Positions 1-8,866 of a DNA stretch of 64,000 nt are shown here, one piece after another (positions within the stretch are counted from its first letter, which is position 1; each line of letters starts with the position of its first letter). The notes under the pieces were generated by a model, which had not been told where the DNA came from, did not search any database, and saw nothing but the letters and a program-made list of their open reading frames with translations. The stretch spans positions 1 through 64,000 of the forward strand of contig NZ_JBHZOL010000044.1 in assembly GCF_042788235.1 (NCBI RefSeq), read 5' to 3'. The DNA comes from Sphaerothrix epifaneia (GTDB lineage: Bacteria; Cyanobacteriota; Cyanobacteriia; Phormidesmidales; Phormidesmidaceae). Both the position numbers and the translations under genes were made by a program.

Positions 1-57
1 CTGACGCCGTTGCTGTATGGGTTGGCGTTATGCTTACCTTTGGCGCTCAAGCTGTGA
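1..57 (+). CDS. C-terminal end of an unidentified protein (5' end outside window)
   Basis: An open frame enters from the left edge and ends in TGA at 55-57. Its 18 visible residues are leucine-rich and hydrophobic and end in a lysine and leucine, as at the end of a membrane segment. Too little is visible to name it. The next gene lies in the same frame 12 bases downstream. The two could be one gene interrupted by a stop, but nothing in the sequence shows that. Confidence 0.35.
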   Translation: MTPLLYGLALCLPLALKL

Positions 58-69
58 GTTCCTCTGGCT

Positions 70-516
70 TTGGAACAGGGAGAACGGCTTGGATTATTGG
101 GGAATCTCGCAGGCGATCGCTTATCCGACAACCTGTATACCGTCGATAGCGTTCAAGGATTGCTACTAACGGTTCACCAGCCCAACCAACCACCCGTCCA
201 GTGTCAACTGGCAGGACTGACGGAACCGGATGAACGGTGGCGGGATGAAGCCACTGGCATTCTCTCGATGCTGGTGCAAGCTTCTCAAAATCGAGTCACG
301 ATCAGTTTTACCGAAACCAAGCAGCCCGATTCAGTAGCCAGCGCACTGGTACAGCTTCCAACCGGAGCTTATGTGCAGCAGATTCTGCTCTTAGAAGGTG
401 TCGCACAGCTCGATCGCACCCAGCCCAATAGTTTACCCACTGAGACGGCCCAGATGTTTCAACAAGCGGAGGCATTGGCTCAGGCAGAGCGCAAGAATAT
501 CTGGAGTCGGAACTGA
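70..516 (+). CDS. SNase-like (thermonuclease-fold) protein, probably catalytically inactive
   Basis: The 148-residue product has the staphylococcal-nuclease pattern: an LAG(L/I)-x-x-P-(D/E) turn near residues 47-54, a G-x-x-V-x-x-x-LL-x-x-G-x-A strand-helix near 97-111, and a C-terminal helix rich in A/E ending in IW, matching the family's 'aE..A......lW' ending. The arginine that normally precedes LAG is a glutamine and no R-Y-G-R motif is visible, so the nuclease residues appear to be missing. No signal peptide is seen. The start is TTG at 70, because an in-frame stop at 55-57 blocks extension. CTG at 64 is the only other choice. The role is unknown; it may be a binding domain rather than an enzyme. 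Confidence 0.55.
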   Translation: MEQGERLGLLGNLAGDRLSDNLYTVDSVQGLLLTVHQPNQPPVQCQLAGLTEPDERWRDEATGILSMLVQASQNRVTISFTETKQPDSVASALVQLPTGAYVQQILLLEGVAQLDRTQPNSLPTETAQMFQQAEALAQAERKNIWSRN

Positions 517-588
517 AGACTGTAGCAGATTGCCCACTCTCAGAGTGAACCCATCTGCAAGGCTAGGCAAAATAAGCGGGTCATCATC

Positions 589-1152
589 ATGAATGGCATT
601 TATGGTTCAAAAGTTCAAGACAAAGATCACTTGCCAAGTTGGATGGCAGCAGCCAGAACCCTGGGCGTTGGCCTTATCTTTGCAGTTGGGATAAGAACCT
701 TCGTAGCAGAAACTCGCTTTATCCCATCCGATTCGATGGTGCCGACGCTGTTGGTGGGAGACCATTTGATTGTTGAAAAGCTAAGCTACCACCTCCATCT
801 TCCCCAGCATGGAGATGTTGTGGTGTTCAAAGCGCCTCCGGCACTGCTGGAACAGAATCTCCGTGACGATCTGATCAAGCGTGTTATCGGTTTGCCGGGT
901 GATGTAGTCGAAGTCAGGGCTGGAAAGGTCTTTGTCAACGGCAACGTTCTTGAAGAGCCCTATCTAAAAGACCTTCCGAATTACGGCATTGGGCCGATCG
1001 CTGTCCCAAATGGTCAATACTTTGTGCTAGGTGACAATCGGAACCACAGCTACGACTCCCACTACTGGGGATTCGTCCCTGCTGGGAACATCATTGGTCA
1101 TGCGGTTTGGTGTTACTACCCGTTGACGCACTGGGGTAAAGTCGCCTCTTGA
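589..1152 (+). CDS. lepB: Signal peptidase I
   Basis: This 187-residue type I signal peptidase cleaves signal peptides of exported proteins at the outer face of the plasma membrane. One N-terminal membrane anchor (about residues 22-40) is followed by the serine box PSDSMVPTL, with catalytic Ser49, the lysine box KRVIGLPGD with Lys97, and the GDNRNHSYDSHYWG box near the C terminus. All S26-family boxes are present and the length is normal for cyanobacteria. It starts at ATG 589 and overlaps the 3' end of the convergent histidine kinase gene by 37 bp. It may serve general secretion or the conjugation apparatus nearby. Confidence 0.93.
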   Translation: MNGIYGSKVQDKDHLPSWMAAARTLGVGLIFAVGIRTFVAETRFIPSDSMVPTLLVGDHLIVEKLSYHLHLPQHGDVVVFKAPPALLEQNLRDDLIKRVIGLPGDVVEVRAGKVFVNGNVLEEPYLKDLPNYGIGPIAVPNGQYFVLGDNRNHSYDSHYWGFVPAGNIIGHAVWCYYPLTHWGKVAS

Positions 1153-2315
1153 GATCGCTCAGGTGTAGCTACGGGCAGACAGAACCGAAAGGTGGTGCCT
1201 TGGCCTAACTGGCTTTCGACCTCGATATGACCGCCCTGGAGTTCTACGAGTCTTTTGGTGATGGCCAGACCAATACCGCTACTGCCTGTATTGGAGTTCC
1301 GGGATTTGTCGCCGCGCCAGAACCGCTCAAAGACCCAAGGCAAGTCTTCGGGGGCGATGCCTTCGCCTGTGTCCGTGACGGCTACCCAAAACTCATCAGC
1401 CTGCGCCCAAAGCTTAACTTTGACGGTGCCTGCGGCAGCATGAGCGATCGCATTGCTGACGAGATTGATCAGGATTTGTTTGACGCGATCGCGATCGCCA
1501 TACACCTCAGGCACATCATCAGAACCTGTAATTTCTAGCTGACACTGAGCCTGGGCTGCTTGTTCCTTCAACATCGTGAGAACACTGCGCACCACTGGCA
1601 GCGGCTGAAAGCTGTCCAAGAACAGGGGGAAATGCCCCGCCTCCACTTTGGCGAGTTCCAACATGTCGCTGATCAGCCGATGGCATCGCCCCATTTCGGC
1701 GAGCATCTGTTGGGTAATTTCGGACGAAACCGCCAGACCGTCTTCAAACATCTCGACATAGCCGTAGATGACTGTCATCGGCGTGCGCAGTTCATGGGCC
1801 AAATCGGCCATTAGCTCCTGTCGTCGTTCTTCAACGCCATGCAGGCTTGCAATCAGGCTGTTGATGCTGAGACTGAGACGATGTATTTCGGGAATAGAGC
1901 TGGATGGAGCCCTCGTCGCTAAGTCTCCAGCCGCCGCTTGGCGAACCGACAATTCAATTTTTCTCAAAGGACAGACGATGAGTTGACCAACGGTGCAACC
2001 CCAGGCTGTAAGGACGAGCACAGTAATGACCACTGAAAACAGGGTGCCTTGATTGTTGATCTGATGAAATCGGACGAGGACGTCTCGGGTTGAGAACGCT
2101 TCTCGTTCGCGGATGCCTTTTTCCAGGTCGATGTTTTGTTGCAGGCGCTCCACCTCACGGGTAAACGCCAGGGATTTGTAGGTATGAGAAATCGCTGTAA
2201 TCAGCCCAACGCTAATGGCTCCGACCAGAATATGGGAAAGCCACAGCCGCATCCGCAGGTTTGGAGAACGCCTACGGACAGCAGGCTTCGCTTTAGGCAG
2301 CATCGGGCGTGTCAT
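1116..2315 (-). CDS. Membrane sensor histidine kinase
   Basis: The product is an EnvZ/PhoR-type histidine kinase of about 399 residues from ATG 2315. It has TM1 (about 24-44), an extracytoplasmic loop, TM2 (about 93-116), a HAMP linker, a HisKA domain with the phospho-acceptor in LAHELRTPM (His174), then the HATPase N box NLVSNAIAH, G1 DTGEGI, F box FERFWR and G2 GSSGIGLAI. All catalytic boxes are intact. The chosen ATG overlaps the 3' end of the response-regulator gene by 23 bp; ATG 2303 is the alternative. The frame stays open further upstream, but that stretch is a shadow of the regulator gene. It forms an operon with the regulator and runs convergent to lepB. The stimulus is unknown. Confidence 0.9.
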   Translation of the reverse strand: MTRPMLPKAKPAVRRRSPNLRMRLWLSHILVGAISVGLITAISHTYKSLAFTREVERLQQNIDLEKGIREREAFSTRDVLVRFHQINNQGTLFSVVITVLVLTAWGCTVGQLIVCPLRKIELSVRQAAAGDLATRAPSSSIPEIHRLSLSINSLIASLHGVEERRQELMADLAHELRTPMTVIYGYVEMFEDGLAVSSEITQQMLAEMGRCHRLISDMLELAKVEAGHFPLFLDSFQPLPVVRSVLTMLKEQAAQAQCQLEITGSDDVPEVYGDRDRVKQILINLVSNAIAHAAAGTVKVKLWAQADEFWVAVTDTGEGIAPEDLPWVFERFWRGDKSRNSNTGSSGIGLAITKRLVELQGGHIEVESQLGQGTTFRFCLPVATPERSQEATLPQCVNG

Positions 2316-2976
2316 TGAAGCTATACCCGACGCCGGAGACGGTGCGGATAAACTGAGGCCGATTGGTCTCCAGACTGAGCTTTTTGCGGATGCGCTTGAT
2401 GTAGGAATCGACGATGCGCTCGTCGCCAAAGTAATCGGTGCCCCAGACCTGATCGAGCAGTTGAGTGCGACTCCAGACGCGACCAGTGCTTTTGGCCAAT
2501 GTCACCAGCAAATCAAACTCGACGGCGCTCAACGTTGCGGATTGCGGTTGACCCTCATCCCAAGTCATCCAGACTTCGCGCTTGGCGATGTCGATCAGGA
2601 AGTGGGGCGTTTGAATGCGATCGCACTCAGCCTCTTGCTGCCGCATCTCCCGACGGAGCAGGGCGCGAATCCTCACGAGCAGCTCGCGGGGGCTGAACGG
2701 TTTAGCCAGATAATCATCGACGCCCGTTGAAAAGCCGATAATCCGATCCATTTCGTCGGCTTTGGCAGTCAGCATCAGAATGTAGGGATCTTTTGGGGCT
2801 TTGGCCTGGCGGATGCGGGTACAGACTTCCAATCCATCCATTCCCGGCATTCGTAGATCGAGCACTATCACATCGGGTTGATGAGTTTGAAAGGCTAAGA
2901 GCCCCTGGTGACCGTCATGGGCGACATGGCAGGTGTAGCCATCTGATTCGATGCACGTCCGAATCATTGAAGCCAC
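2293..2976 (-). CDS. OmpR/PhoB-type response regulator, 5'-truncated
   Basis: The product is a receiver domain with phospho-Asp40 (VIVLDLRMP), the conserved Thr in MLTAKA and Lys92 (YLAKPF), followed by a winged-helix OmpR DNA-binding domain (about 120-225) ending in RTVSGVGYSF. The receiver's first strand (LIIEDE, coded just upstream at about 2983-3000) is readable in frame. It is preceded at once by a TAA and by AT-rich DNA, with no ATG, GTG or TTG in front. The first usable start is GTG 2976, which would omit the acidic pair that binds Mg2+. The gene therefore looks cut at about position 3000 by the neighbouring block. It pairs with the histidine kinase downstream. Phosphorylation is probably lost unless an ATT or ATC start is used. 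Confidence 0.82.
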   Translation of the reverse strand: MASMIRTCIESDGYTCHVAHDGHQGLLAFQTHQPDVIVLDLRMPGMDGLEVCTRIRQAKAPKDPYILMLTAKADEMDRIIGFSTGVDDYLAKPFSPRELLVRIRALLRREMRQQEAECDRIQTPHFLIDIAKREVWMTWDEGQPQSATLSAVEFDLLVTLAKSTGRVWSRTQLLDQVWGTDYFGDERIVDSYIKRIRKKLSLETNRPQFIRTVSGVGYSFNDTPDAA

Positions 2977-3200
2977 GTTGACTTCGTCCTCAATGATGAG
3001 AGTTTATATTGTTACCAAATTTGCTGAAGGTTAGCCTGAGAATAATACTAAGGCAAATAAGATACAGATTTTCCATAGAAAAGCTGACAATCATGTATCC
3101 CAATTTCTCGAAGAGTCTAAATAGACATTAATACAATTGGATTTTCTCTCTTAATTCCTCCAAATCAGAGATTTAGCTCTTAAATGATACAAAAGCTTTA

Positions 3201-4637
3201 CTAGCTTGATCTACTGTCTACAGTCAAAATGTACTTAGCTCTTAATGGATCTAACACAAAGGAATCAAACTTACTTAGAATGCCAGATATAGCACCTTCT
3301 ACTCTTTCTGAGTCCTTCATTTCGACTTCGATTGTTTGCCAGTCGGAACTAAAGTTATGTGTGTACTGATCCCATGTTGATAGTTTGAAATTGGAGTAAA
3401 AGTAAAAGAATCTTATATTGACTTGCGAAAATACGAAAGCAATCTTGCACTCTTGCCAGTCTAAGTTTGGATATTTAGGATGGGCATCAATCTTAATCAG
3501 CTTAAATGGAACATCCACAGTCAATTCAAACCCAGATATTACATATTTTACCTTGTCATCACCATAGAGATATGACAAGCTAGCCATCGCTTGGATAATA
3601 GGAGATGAACCTGAAGCTGCTTCGCGTCTGTAAGTGACTTTAGAAAAATAGTCGTTATTATTTTCCTTTAGCCATTTCCCTATAGAATCATCATGTTCCG
3701 AAATGGATTTGTTGTCGCTTTCAAATTCGATTTGGATATCATACAAATCAGAAATTTCTGGCGAATAAATGTAACTTCTTACAGAAGCTTCTATAGACTC
3801 AAGAGTTTTCAAGGCTTCCTCCCTGGAGCAATATTTTTGAGAATCTTGCTTGATAAGTTCTACTAGCGTCAATATCTTTAAACCATCATCTTCAGATTTG
3901 CTTTCTAATAGGCTTCCCATTTGCCCCAACAACAAATCTTTCATTTTTTGATTAACAGAACAGAATACTTCCGTAAAACCGGCTTGAGTAACGAATAAAG
4001 GCTTTTGCAATGCATTAGTATCGAAATCATCAGAGATCGAATCTATGATGTGTTTATATCGGATTTCTGTAGAAGGATAACTTGCGACTGCATCGATAAA
4101 GCTTTTTGTAAAGTGGCTTATTACATTACTCTGGTATGATGATTGATTATTCATTGACGAAAACATAAAGTAGCAATGCTTGAACTGCTGCTTCGTCTCA
4201 ATTATGTGTTTCGAGAAAACATCATTGTCTTTAATATAGGTCACTCCTGAATGACAGGCATCAATGACTTTAACTATCAACTCTGGATTAAGTTGTCTTA
4301 GAAAGTTATCTAATTCAGAATTTGCTAGAGTTGTTTGCCTATAGTTAGATCTGTCAAAATCAGTCAAAATATAATAAAACTCGTTTTCACGAAAGTCTCC
4401 ATGACCAGTATAGTAAAAGAAAACTTCATCAAAAACTTCTCCTTGGTTTTTTGAAATGAAGTCAGATAGTTTGTCTTTGACCTTTATGCTAAACGTTTCT
4501 TGGTTAATGAGAAGTATTTCGTTGTATTTGCCTGTTGCATCTAGCAAGCTTTTCATTAGTTGACCATCTAGAACGCAGCCCGGCAAACAACTTGTTCCCT
4601 GATACTCACTCACTGCCAGAACAATTGCAATATTCAT
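3201..4637 (-). CDS. Caspase-like (metacaspase p20) protease with unknown C-terminal half
   Basis: The 478-residue product opens with a caspase/C14-type domain. The N-terminal strand (MNIAIVLAVSEYQ) and the PGC-x-x-D turn are followed by the catalytic His79 in YYTGHGD and the catalytic Cys128 in IDACHSG, spaced as in prokaryotic caspase homologues. The p20 fold ends near residue 215. The remaining 260 or so residues match no family I recognise; they contain a helical linker and a beta-rich end. Such proteases are usually inferred to act in conflict or cell-death responses. The gene is alone and reverse-oriented in an AT-rich block whose two neighbours (response regulator, virB4) are both truncated. 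Its ATG is only 9 bp from the virB4 frame, so little room remains for a promoter. Confidence 0.82.
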   Translation of the reverse strand: MNIAIVLAVSEYQGTSCLPGCVLDGQLMKSLLDATGKYNEILLINQETFSIKVKDKLSDFISKNQGEVFDEVFFYYTGHGDFRENEFYYILTDFDRSNYRQTTLANSELDNFLRQLNPELIVKVIDACHSGVTYIKDNDVFSKHIIETKQQFKHCYFMFSSMNNQSSYQSNVISHFTKSFIDAVASYPSTEIRYKHIIDSISDDFDTNALQKPLFVTQAGFTEVFCSVNQKMKDLLLGQMGSLLESKSEDDGLKILTLVELIKQDSQKYCSREEALKTLESIEASVRSYIYSPEISDLYDIQIEFESDNKSISEHDDSIGKWLKENNNDYFSKVTYRREAASGSSPIIQAMASLSYLYGDDKVKYVISGFELTVDVPFKLIKIDAHPKYPNLDWQECKIAFVFSQVNIRFFYFYSNFKLSTWDQYTHNFSSDWQTIEVEMKDSERVEGAISGILSKFDSFVLDPLRAKYILTVDSRSS

Positions 4638-4646
4638 TGTGCGTCA

Positions 4647-6848
4647 TTGAAGAAGGTTCGATTCAATAATACCTATGGTTTGTTGGATGTGGCACTACTC
4701 ACGGTTGATGGGATATGGAGTAACCTCTGGTCGCGCTTCAACATGTCCCAGGCTCCATCTGTGCCCCAGTATTTAGTACTAAACGATCGCGGACTTTCTG
4801 AGGTGATCACCACCGACAGCCATCCCGCCACGATTTTGGTGCAGGGGGAGCAGGGGTTGTCGTCGGTGCCGAAGGGCGATCGCCGCTGGCTGAAGATCAA
4901 GAACCAGTACATTGGAGCGCTGTCGTTTACCGCTAAACCCGGTGGGTTCGTCAACACTCGCCAGCAACTGCGCTACCTGTGGGAAGTGCTCTGCCGCTTC
5001 CATGTGGTGGACACCGAAATCGTCTGTCAGATTACGGCGGCTAACTCTCTGATGGTGAAAACCGACATGCAGCGGATCCTCAAGCAGAGCAACGTCACCG
5101 CTCAGAATGCGGCGCAAAAGCTCAGCATTGACGTGGGGGCGCATATCAAGACAAAGCGATCGGTGGAAGCTCAAGAAAAACTCTATGAAGGAGCGGTGCC
5201 GGTACGTATTGGTATTGTGTTTCTCATGCATCGCCCCACCCTGCCGGAACTCGATGAAGCCTGCTCCGCCCTCTCAGACTGCTTTCAGCTTCCGGCCAAG
5301 GTGATTCGCGAGACGGAAATCACCTGGCAGCTCTGGCTGCAAACCCTGCCCATCGCCTGGGAAAAGCTGCTGGGCAGTCCCTTCAAGCGACAGCTTACTT
5401 ACCTAACCCATGAAGCGCCTGGACTGATTCCCCTGACTCAAACTCGTCCCGGTAGTGCCAGTGGCTTTGAACTGATTGCCGATGAAGGCGGCTCTCCGGT
5501 ACGGATTGATTTTGTCAGTGAGCACCGTAATCTGGCGGTCTTCGGCACCACTCGCTCTGGTAAATCGGTGCTGGTGAGTGGAATGCTGACCCAGTTCTTG
5601 GCGGAGGGCTACCCGATTGTCTGTTTGGACTATCCCAAGCCGGATGGCACCTCCACTTTCTCGGACTATGCCGGATTCCTCAAGCCCCGTGCGGCTTACT
5701 TCGATATTGGCCGTGAGAGCAACAATTTGTTGGAGCAACCGGACTTGCGCCATTTGCCCGAAGAACAGCAACGGGAGCGCTTTGAGGATTACAAGTCGTT
5801 CTTGGAAAGTGCCTTGGTGACAATGGTGTTGCCGTCGGCTCAGGAGGATCCGCTTCTGGAGCAGACGGTGCGATCGCTGGTGGGCCGTGCCCTGACCAAC
5901 TTCTTCAAAAATGAGGATATTCAGCAACGCTATGCCGCTGCGTTGGAGGGGGGCTTCGGCTCAGCTGCTTGGCTGCAAACCCCAACGCTGCGAGATTTGC
6001 TGAGCTTTTGTACGCCTGAGAAGCTGGAACTAGAAGAAGTCGGTGTTGGGTTGATTCGTAATGCCCAGTCCCAGATTCAGCTGCAGCTGGAATACTGGCT
6101 CGATTCAAGGGTGGGCAAGGCGATCGGTCGGCCCAGTTCCTTTCCCACCAATGCTCAACTGCTGGTGTTTGCCCTGCGGAACCTTTCCAATGAAAATGAA
6201 GCGGCGATTCTCTCCCTGAGTGCTTACTCGGCGGCGCTGCGGCGAGCGCTGGAATCACCCAAGTCCATCTTTTTTATTGATGAATCGCCGATTCTCTTTG
6301 CCTACCCCACCATTTCGCGGCTGATTGGACGGCTCTGTGCCAACGGGGCGAAAGCCGGGATTCGGGTCTTTCTCTCGGGGCAAGACCCAGATACCATCAT
6401 GAACTCGGTGGCGGGGCAGCAGATCATGCAGAACATGAATACCCGGCTGATCGGGCGGATTCAGCCGCTCGCCATTGAGTCCTTTGTGCGGCTGCTGCAC
6501 TACGAGCGCACGATTATTGCTCGCAACGCCACCGAAAGCTTTTTTCCGAAACGATCGGAACTCTACTCCAACTGGCTGCTGGATAGTGACGGGCTCTACA
6601 CCTACTGTCGTTACTATCCGAGCCCGGTGCAGTTGGCGACGGTGGCTAACAACCCGGATGAACAGGCGGCACGTTCGAGGGTGCTGGCTCAGTATGGCGG
6701 CAATTCGCTGCTGGGCATTGCCAAATTTGCGGAGCAGTATGTGGCGGCGATTCGCGGTGGCTCCAGTCTGGAGGCGATTGGTCAATCTGAACTGTTTTTG
6801 TCCACCATTACGGCTAAACCCCAGGAGGGTTTGCACCATGTCTACTGA
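4647..6848 (+). CDS. virB4: VirB4/TrbE-type conjugation ATPase, probably 5'-truncated
   Basis: This cytoplasmic ATPase energises type IV secretion and pilus biogenesis. Walker A GTTRSGKS lies near residue 303 and Walker B FFIDES near 545; a GQDPDTI motif follows, matching the VirB4/TraC core. Walker A in VirB4 proteins usually lies past residue 430, so about 130 N-terminal residues seem to be missing. The frame begins with a TTG (4647) at the edge of the AT-rich caspase block, which suggests truncation at about 4640-4680. The last 11 bp overlap the next gene, as in an intact operon. If truncated it may be non-functional, or translated from a later start. Confidence 0.85.
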   Translation: MKKVRFNNTYGLLDVALLTVDGIWSNLWSRFNMSQAPSVPQYLVLNDRGLSEVITTDSHPATILVQGEQGLSSVPKGDRRWLKIKNQYIGALSFTAKPGGFVNTRQQLRYLWEVLCRFHVVDTEIVCQITAANSLMVKTDMQRILKQSNVTAQNAAQKLSIDVGAHIKTKRSVEAQEKLYEGAVPVRIGIVFLMHRPTLPELDEACSALSDCFQLPAKVIRETEITWQLWLQTLPIAWEKLLGSPFKRQLTYLTHEAPGLIPLTQTRPGSASGFELIADEGGSPVRIDFVSEHRNLAVFGTTRSGKSVLVSGMLTQFLAEGYPIVCLDYPKPDGTSTFSDYAGFLKPRAAYFDIGRESNNLLEQPDLRHLPEEQQRERFEDYKSFLESALVTMVLPSAQEDPLLEQTVRSLVGRALTNFFKNEDIQQRYAAALEGGFGSAAWLQTPTLRDLLSFCTPEKLELEEVGVGLIRNAQSQIQLQLEYWLDSRVGKAIGRPSSFPTNAQLLVFALRNLSNENEAAILSLSAYSAALRRALESPKSIFFIDESPILFAYPTISRLIGRLCANGAKAGIRVFLSGQDPDTIMNSVAGQQIMQNMNTRLIGRIQPLAIESFVRLLHYERTIIARNATESFFPKRSELYSNWLLDSDGLYTYCRYYPSPVQLATVANNPDEQAARSRVLAQYGGNSLLGIAKFAEQYVAAIRGGSSLEAIGQSELFLSTITAKPQEGLHHVY

Positions 6849-7623
6849 TGCGCTTCATTCACCTACCCGTTCGACGCTGAAACGCTCCGTGCTAGTTCTG
6901 GCTTTATCTTTGGGCAGTGCTGGAATCCTGACGGCTCCGGCCCAGGCGTTTGATCTGTTACAGCCCTTCAAAAGCATTGTGAATCAGTACGTGCAGATCT
7001 TTGAGGGCTACTATACCCGCACGGTGAATGATGTGTTGGGCGGCGTGCTGGGCGATATTTTGAACGGCAACACGGGAGAGTTGGGCATCCCCGACCCACC
7101 GGGAGACTGGCAGGAGCTAGACCAGGTGATTGGGGGCGATGGTCAGGGCGATGTGACGGGGCAGGCGTCGGGGGAGACGCAGCGGCTGGATAATTTCAAC
7201 GCCAACCCGGTGGTGTTGCATCAGTCGTTGGCGAATGCCTCAGACCGCGAAAGTGCCCGCAGTATGGCGACTTCGGTGTTGGGAACAGAGGGGCAGACGG
7301 CGATGAAGCAGGAGATGGATGCGGCAGAACAGGCGTTGAGTGCGATCACTGATAAGTCTCAGGAAGCCCAGTCGCTGGATGTGACCCAGGACGTGATGAA
7401 AAATTTGACGGATATGGTCAGTCATCAGAGTCAGCTGGAGTCGGGCAGCTATGAGCAGTTGATGCAGCTGCGGCAGCAGTCGGCGACGGCAAATTTGATT
7501 GGGTCGAACATCTCGGAGGCGCTGGATGAGGGGAATCGGGCGAAGCATGCGGAGGAGATGGCGGGGGCGCAGCAGGTGGTGCAGGCGGCAGCGAATGTCT
7601 ATTTGCCAGGAAGCATGTATTAG
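6838..7623 (+). CDS. VirB5-like secreted conjugation protein
   Basis: The 261-residue product starts at ATG 6838, preceded by a strong AGGAGG and overlapping virB4 by 11 bp. A typical signal peptide (about 1-37, cleavage after AQA) is followed by a helical, Gln- and Ala-rich mature chain with no cysteines. Position after virB4 and before virB6 together with size and helical character fit a VirB5/TraC-like minor pilus component. There is no diagnostic motif, so the family assignment rests largely on synteny. The frame stays open upstream inside virB4, but that stretch is a shadow. Confidence 0.6.
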   Translation: MSTDALHSPTRSTLKRSVLVLALSLGSAGILTAPAQAFDLLQPFKSIVNQYVQIFEGYYTRTVNDVLGGVLGDILNGNTGELGIPDPPGDWQELDQVIGGDGQGDVTGQASGETQRLDNFNANPVVLHQSLANASDRESARSMATSVLGTEGQTAMKQEMDAAEQALSAITDKSQEAQSLDVTQDVMKNLTDMVSHQSQLESGSYEQLMQLRQQSATANLIGSNISEALDEGNRAKHAEEMAGAQQVVQAAANVYLPGSMY

Positions 7624-7838
7624 CTAATAACACGGCTATTTCAGGAACTGAGATTGATCAGCGCGACTACTGCCCACTAGCTAACAGAATGATAAAAAAC
7701 CTAAGCAATTCAAGGTCCTCATAGGAAAGGAGAGATTTTTATACTGAACTCGTCTACTTAATCCTCCAAGTATAGGGTAGGTGGAACAGTTCATTCCAAT
7801 AACGAGTTAACTTGCAAAGACTAATTGTTTTCTCAAAC

Positions 7839-8750
7839 TTAAGACTCGTAGTTAAAATCTGGGTGTGAACTAGCTACCCCTCTCCAGAAATACTGAGTTA
7901 AGGCGCTTCCCAACTTCCTTTCTTCTTCAGGATTTCGAGGTAGAGGCCAACGAATATGCTTATACAAATCTATTCGATAAACATCAAATAATGACTCTAA
8001 TAGACTTCCAAATTCACCTGCTACCTCTAGCAAATGAGAATATGAAAATAATGTTACAAGAAATCCAATTATTAATGGCCAAGCAGAAAACATGACCCAT
8101 ACGTTAAATAGAATTCCCCATAACCAAACTCGAGCTATATCATTTAGGTTGAATCTTGTCTCTTGAAAAGTTTGTCTAACAGTTTCAGGTAGTATTAACC
8201 AAAGTCTTGGCAAACAAATAGATGCATCTAGACCGTATTTTGAAACAATACGATGTTCGGCACTTTTCATAATATTGCCTAATTGTGTAGGCATTAAATC
8301 TTGAACAGGTGGTGACTTTTGAAGCTTTGTATCTATCTGGACAAAAAAAGTTCTTTCTATGGGGCTCAAATTGCCTTCCATAGATCTTCTTGCTAGAACC
8401 TGAAACGCATGTTCAATCTCATATCGCCTTTTCTTATGTCTTCTAACTAATGTACGATGTAGAGGCTGTAGATAGTTAGGCCAGTAACCTTGCAAGAAAT
8501 AGAGCACCTTAGAATCAAAGCTCTGGACAAAAAATGCGGAAGCCAATATTGTCAAGAATGTTGCGAAAAGAATAATAATTTGTGCTATAACCGATTGTTT
8601 ATTTAGTAACGCTACCAAAGTGTCAAAGCCAAACCTATCTATAAATGCAACCAATCCTCCCACCCAAAAGAGAATCGCTGGCATAAACAGGGTTGTAAGC
8701 CAGCGCTGATTTTGTCTACTATTTAGAGTGCTTGGTAACTGGATCGACAT
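7839..8750 (-). CDS. Uncharacterised membrane protein of a recurrent bacterial family
   Basis: The 303-residue product has two membrane segments near the N terminus (about 20-40 and 53-78), a central soluble part with a PTQLGNIMKSAEHR motif followed by KYGLD...LPRLWLILP, and two closely spaced membrane segments at about 210-245. I recall the PT-x-LGN-x-x-x-x-AE motif from uncharacterised proteins in other bacteria, but no function is established. It is the last of three reverse-strand AT-rich genes inserted between virB5-like and virB6-like genes. Membrane topology and company with helical and zinc-ribbon partners suggest an effector or sensor of a small conflict cassette; this is inference. 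Confidence 0.6.
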   Translation of the reverse strand: MSIQLPSTLNSRQNQRWLTTLFMPAILFWVGGLVAFIDRFGFDTLVALLNKQSVIAQIIILFATFLTILASAFFVQSFDSKVLYFLQGYWPNYLQPLHRTLVRRHKKRRYEIEHAFQVLARRSMEGNLSPIERTFFVQIDTKLQKSPPVQDLMPTQLGNIMKSAEHRIVSKYGLDASICLPRLWLILPETVRQTFQETRFNLNDIARVWLWGILFNVWVMFSAWPLIIGFLVTLFSYSHLLEVAGEFGSLLESLFDVYRIDLYKHIRWPLPRNPEEERKLGSALTQYFWRGVASSHPDFNYES

Positions 8751-8866
8751 ATTAGGCTTTCATAAAATTATTTTCTAAGCTGTATCTCTAGTATTTCAAT
8801 TAACTATAGAAGACTTTCTAGAAGCTATGGATTCCTGATTCTAGTTCGCGCTTGCATCCAATTTTC

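Noticed and set aside
1227..2730. Several forward frames opposite the two-component genes
   Set aside because: The reverse-strand kinase and regulator have all family motifs; the forward frames have none.
6475..6837. Upstream extension of the VirB5-like frame
   Set aside because: The signal peptide begins at ATG 6838 behind AGGAGG; the extension is an out-of-frame reading of virB4.
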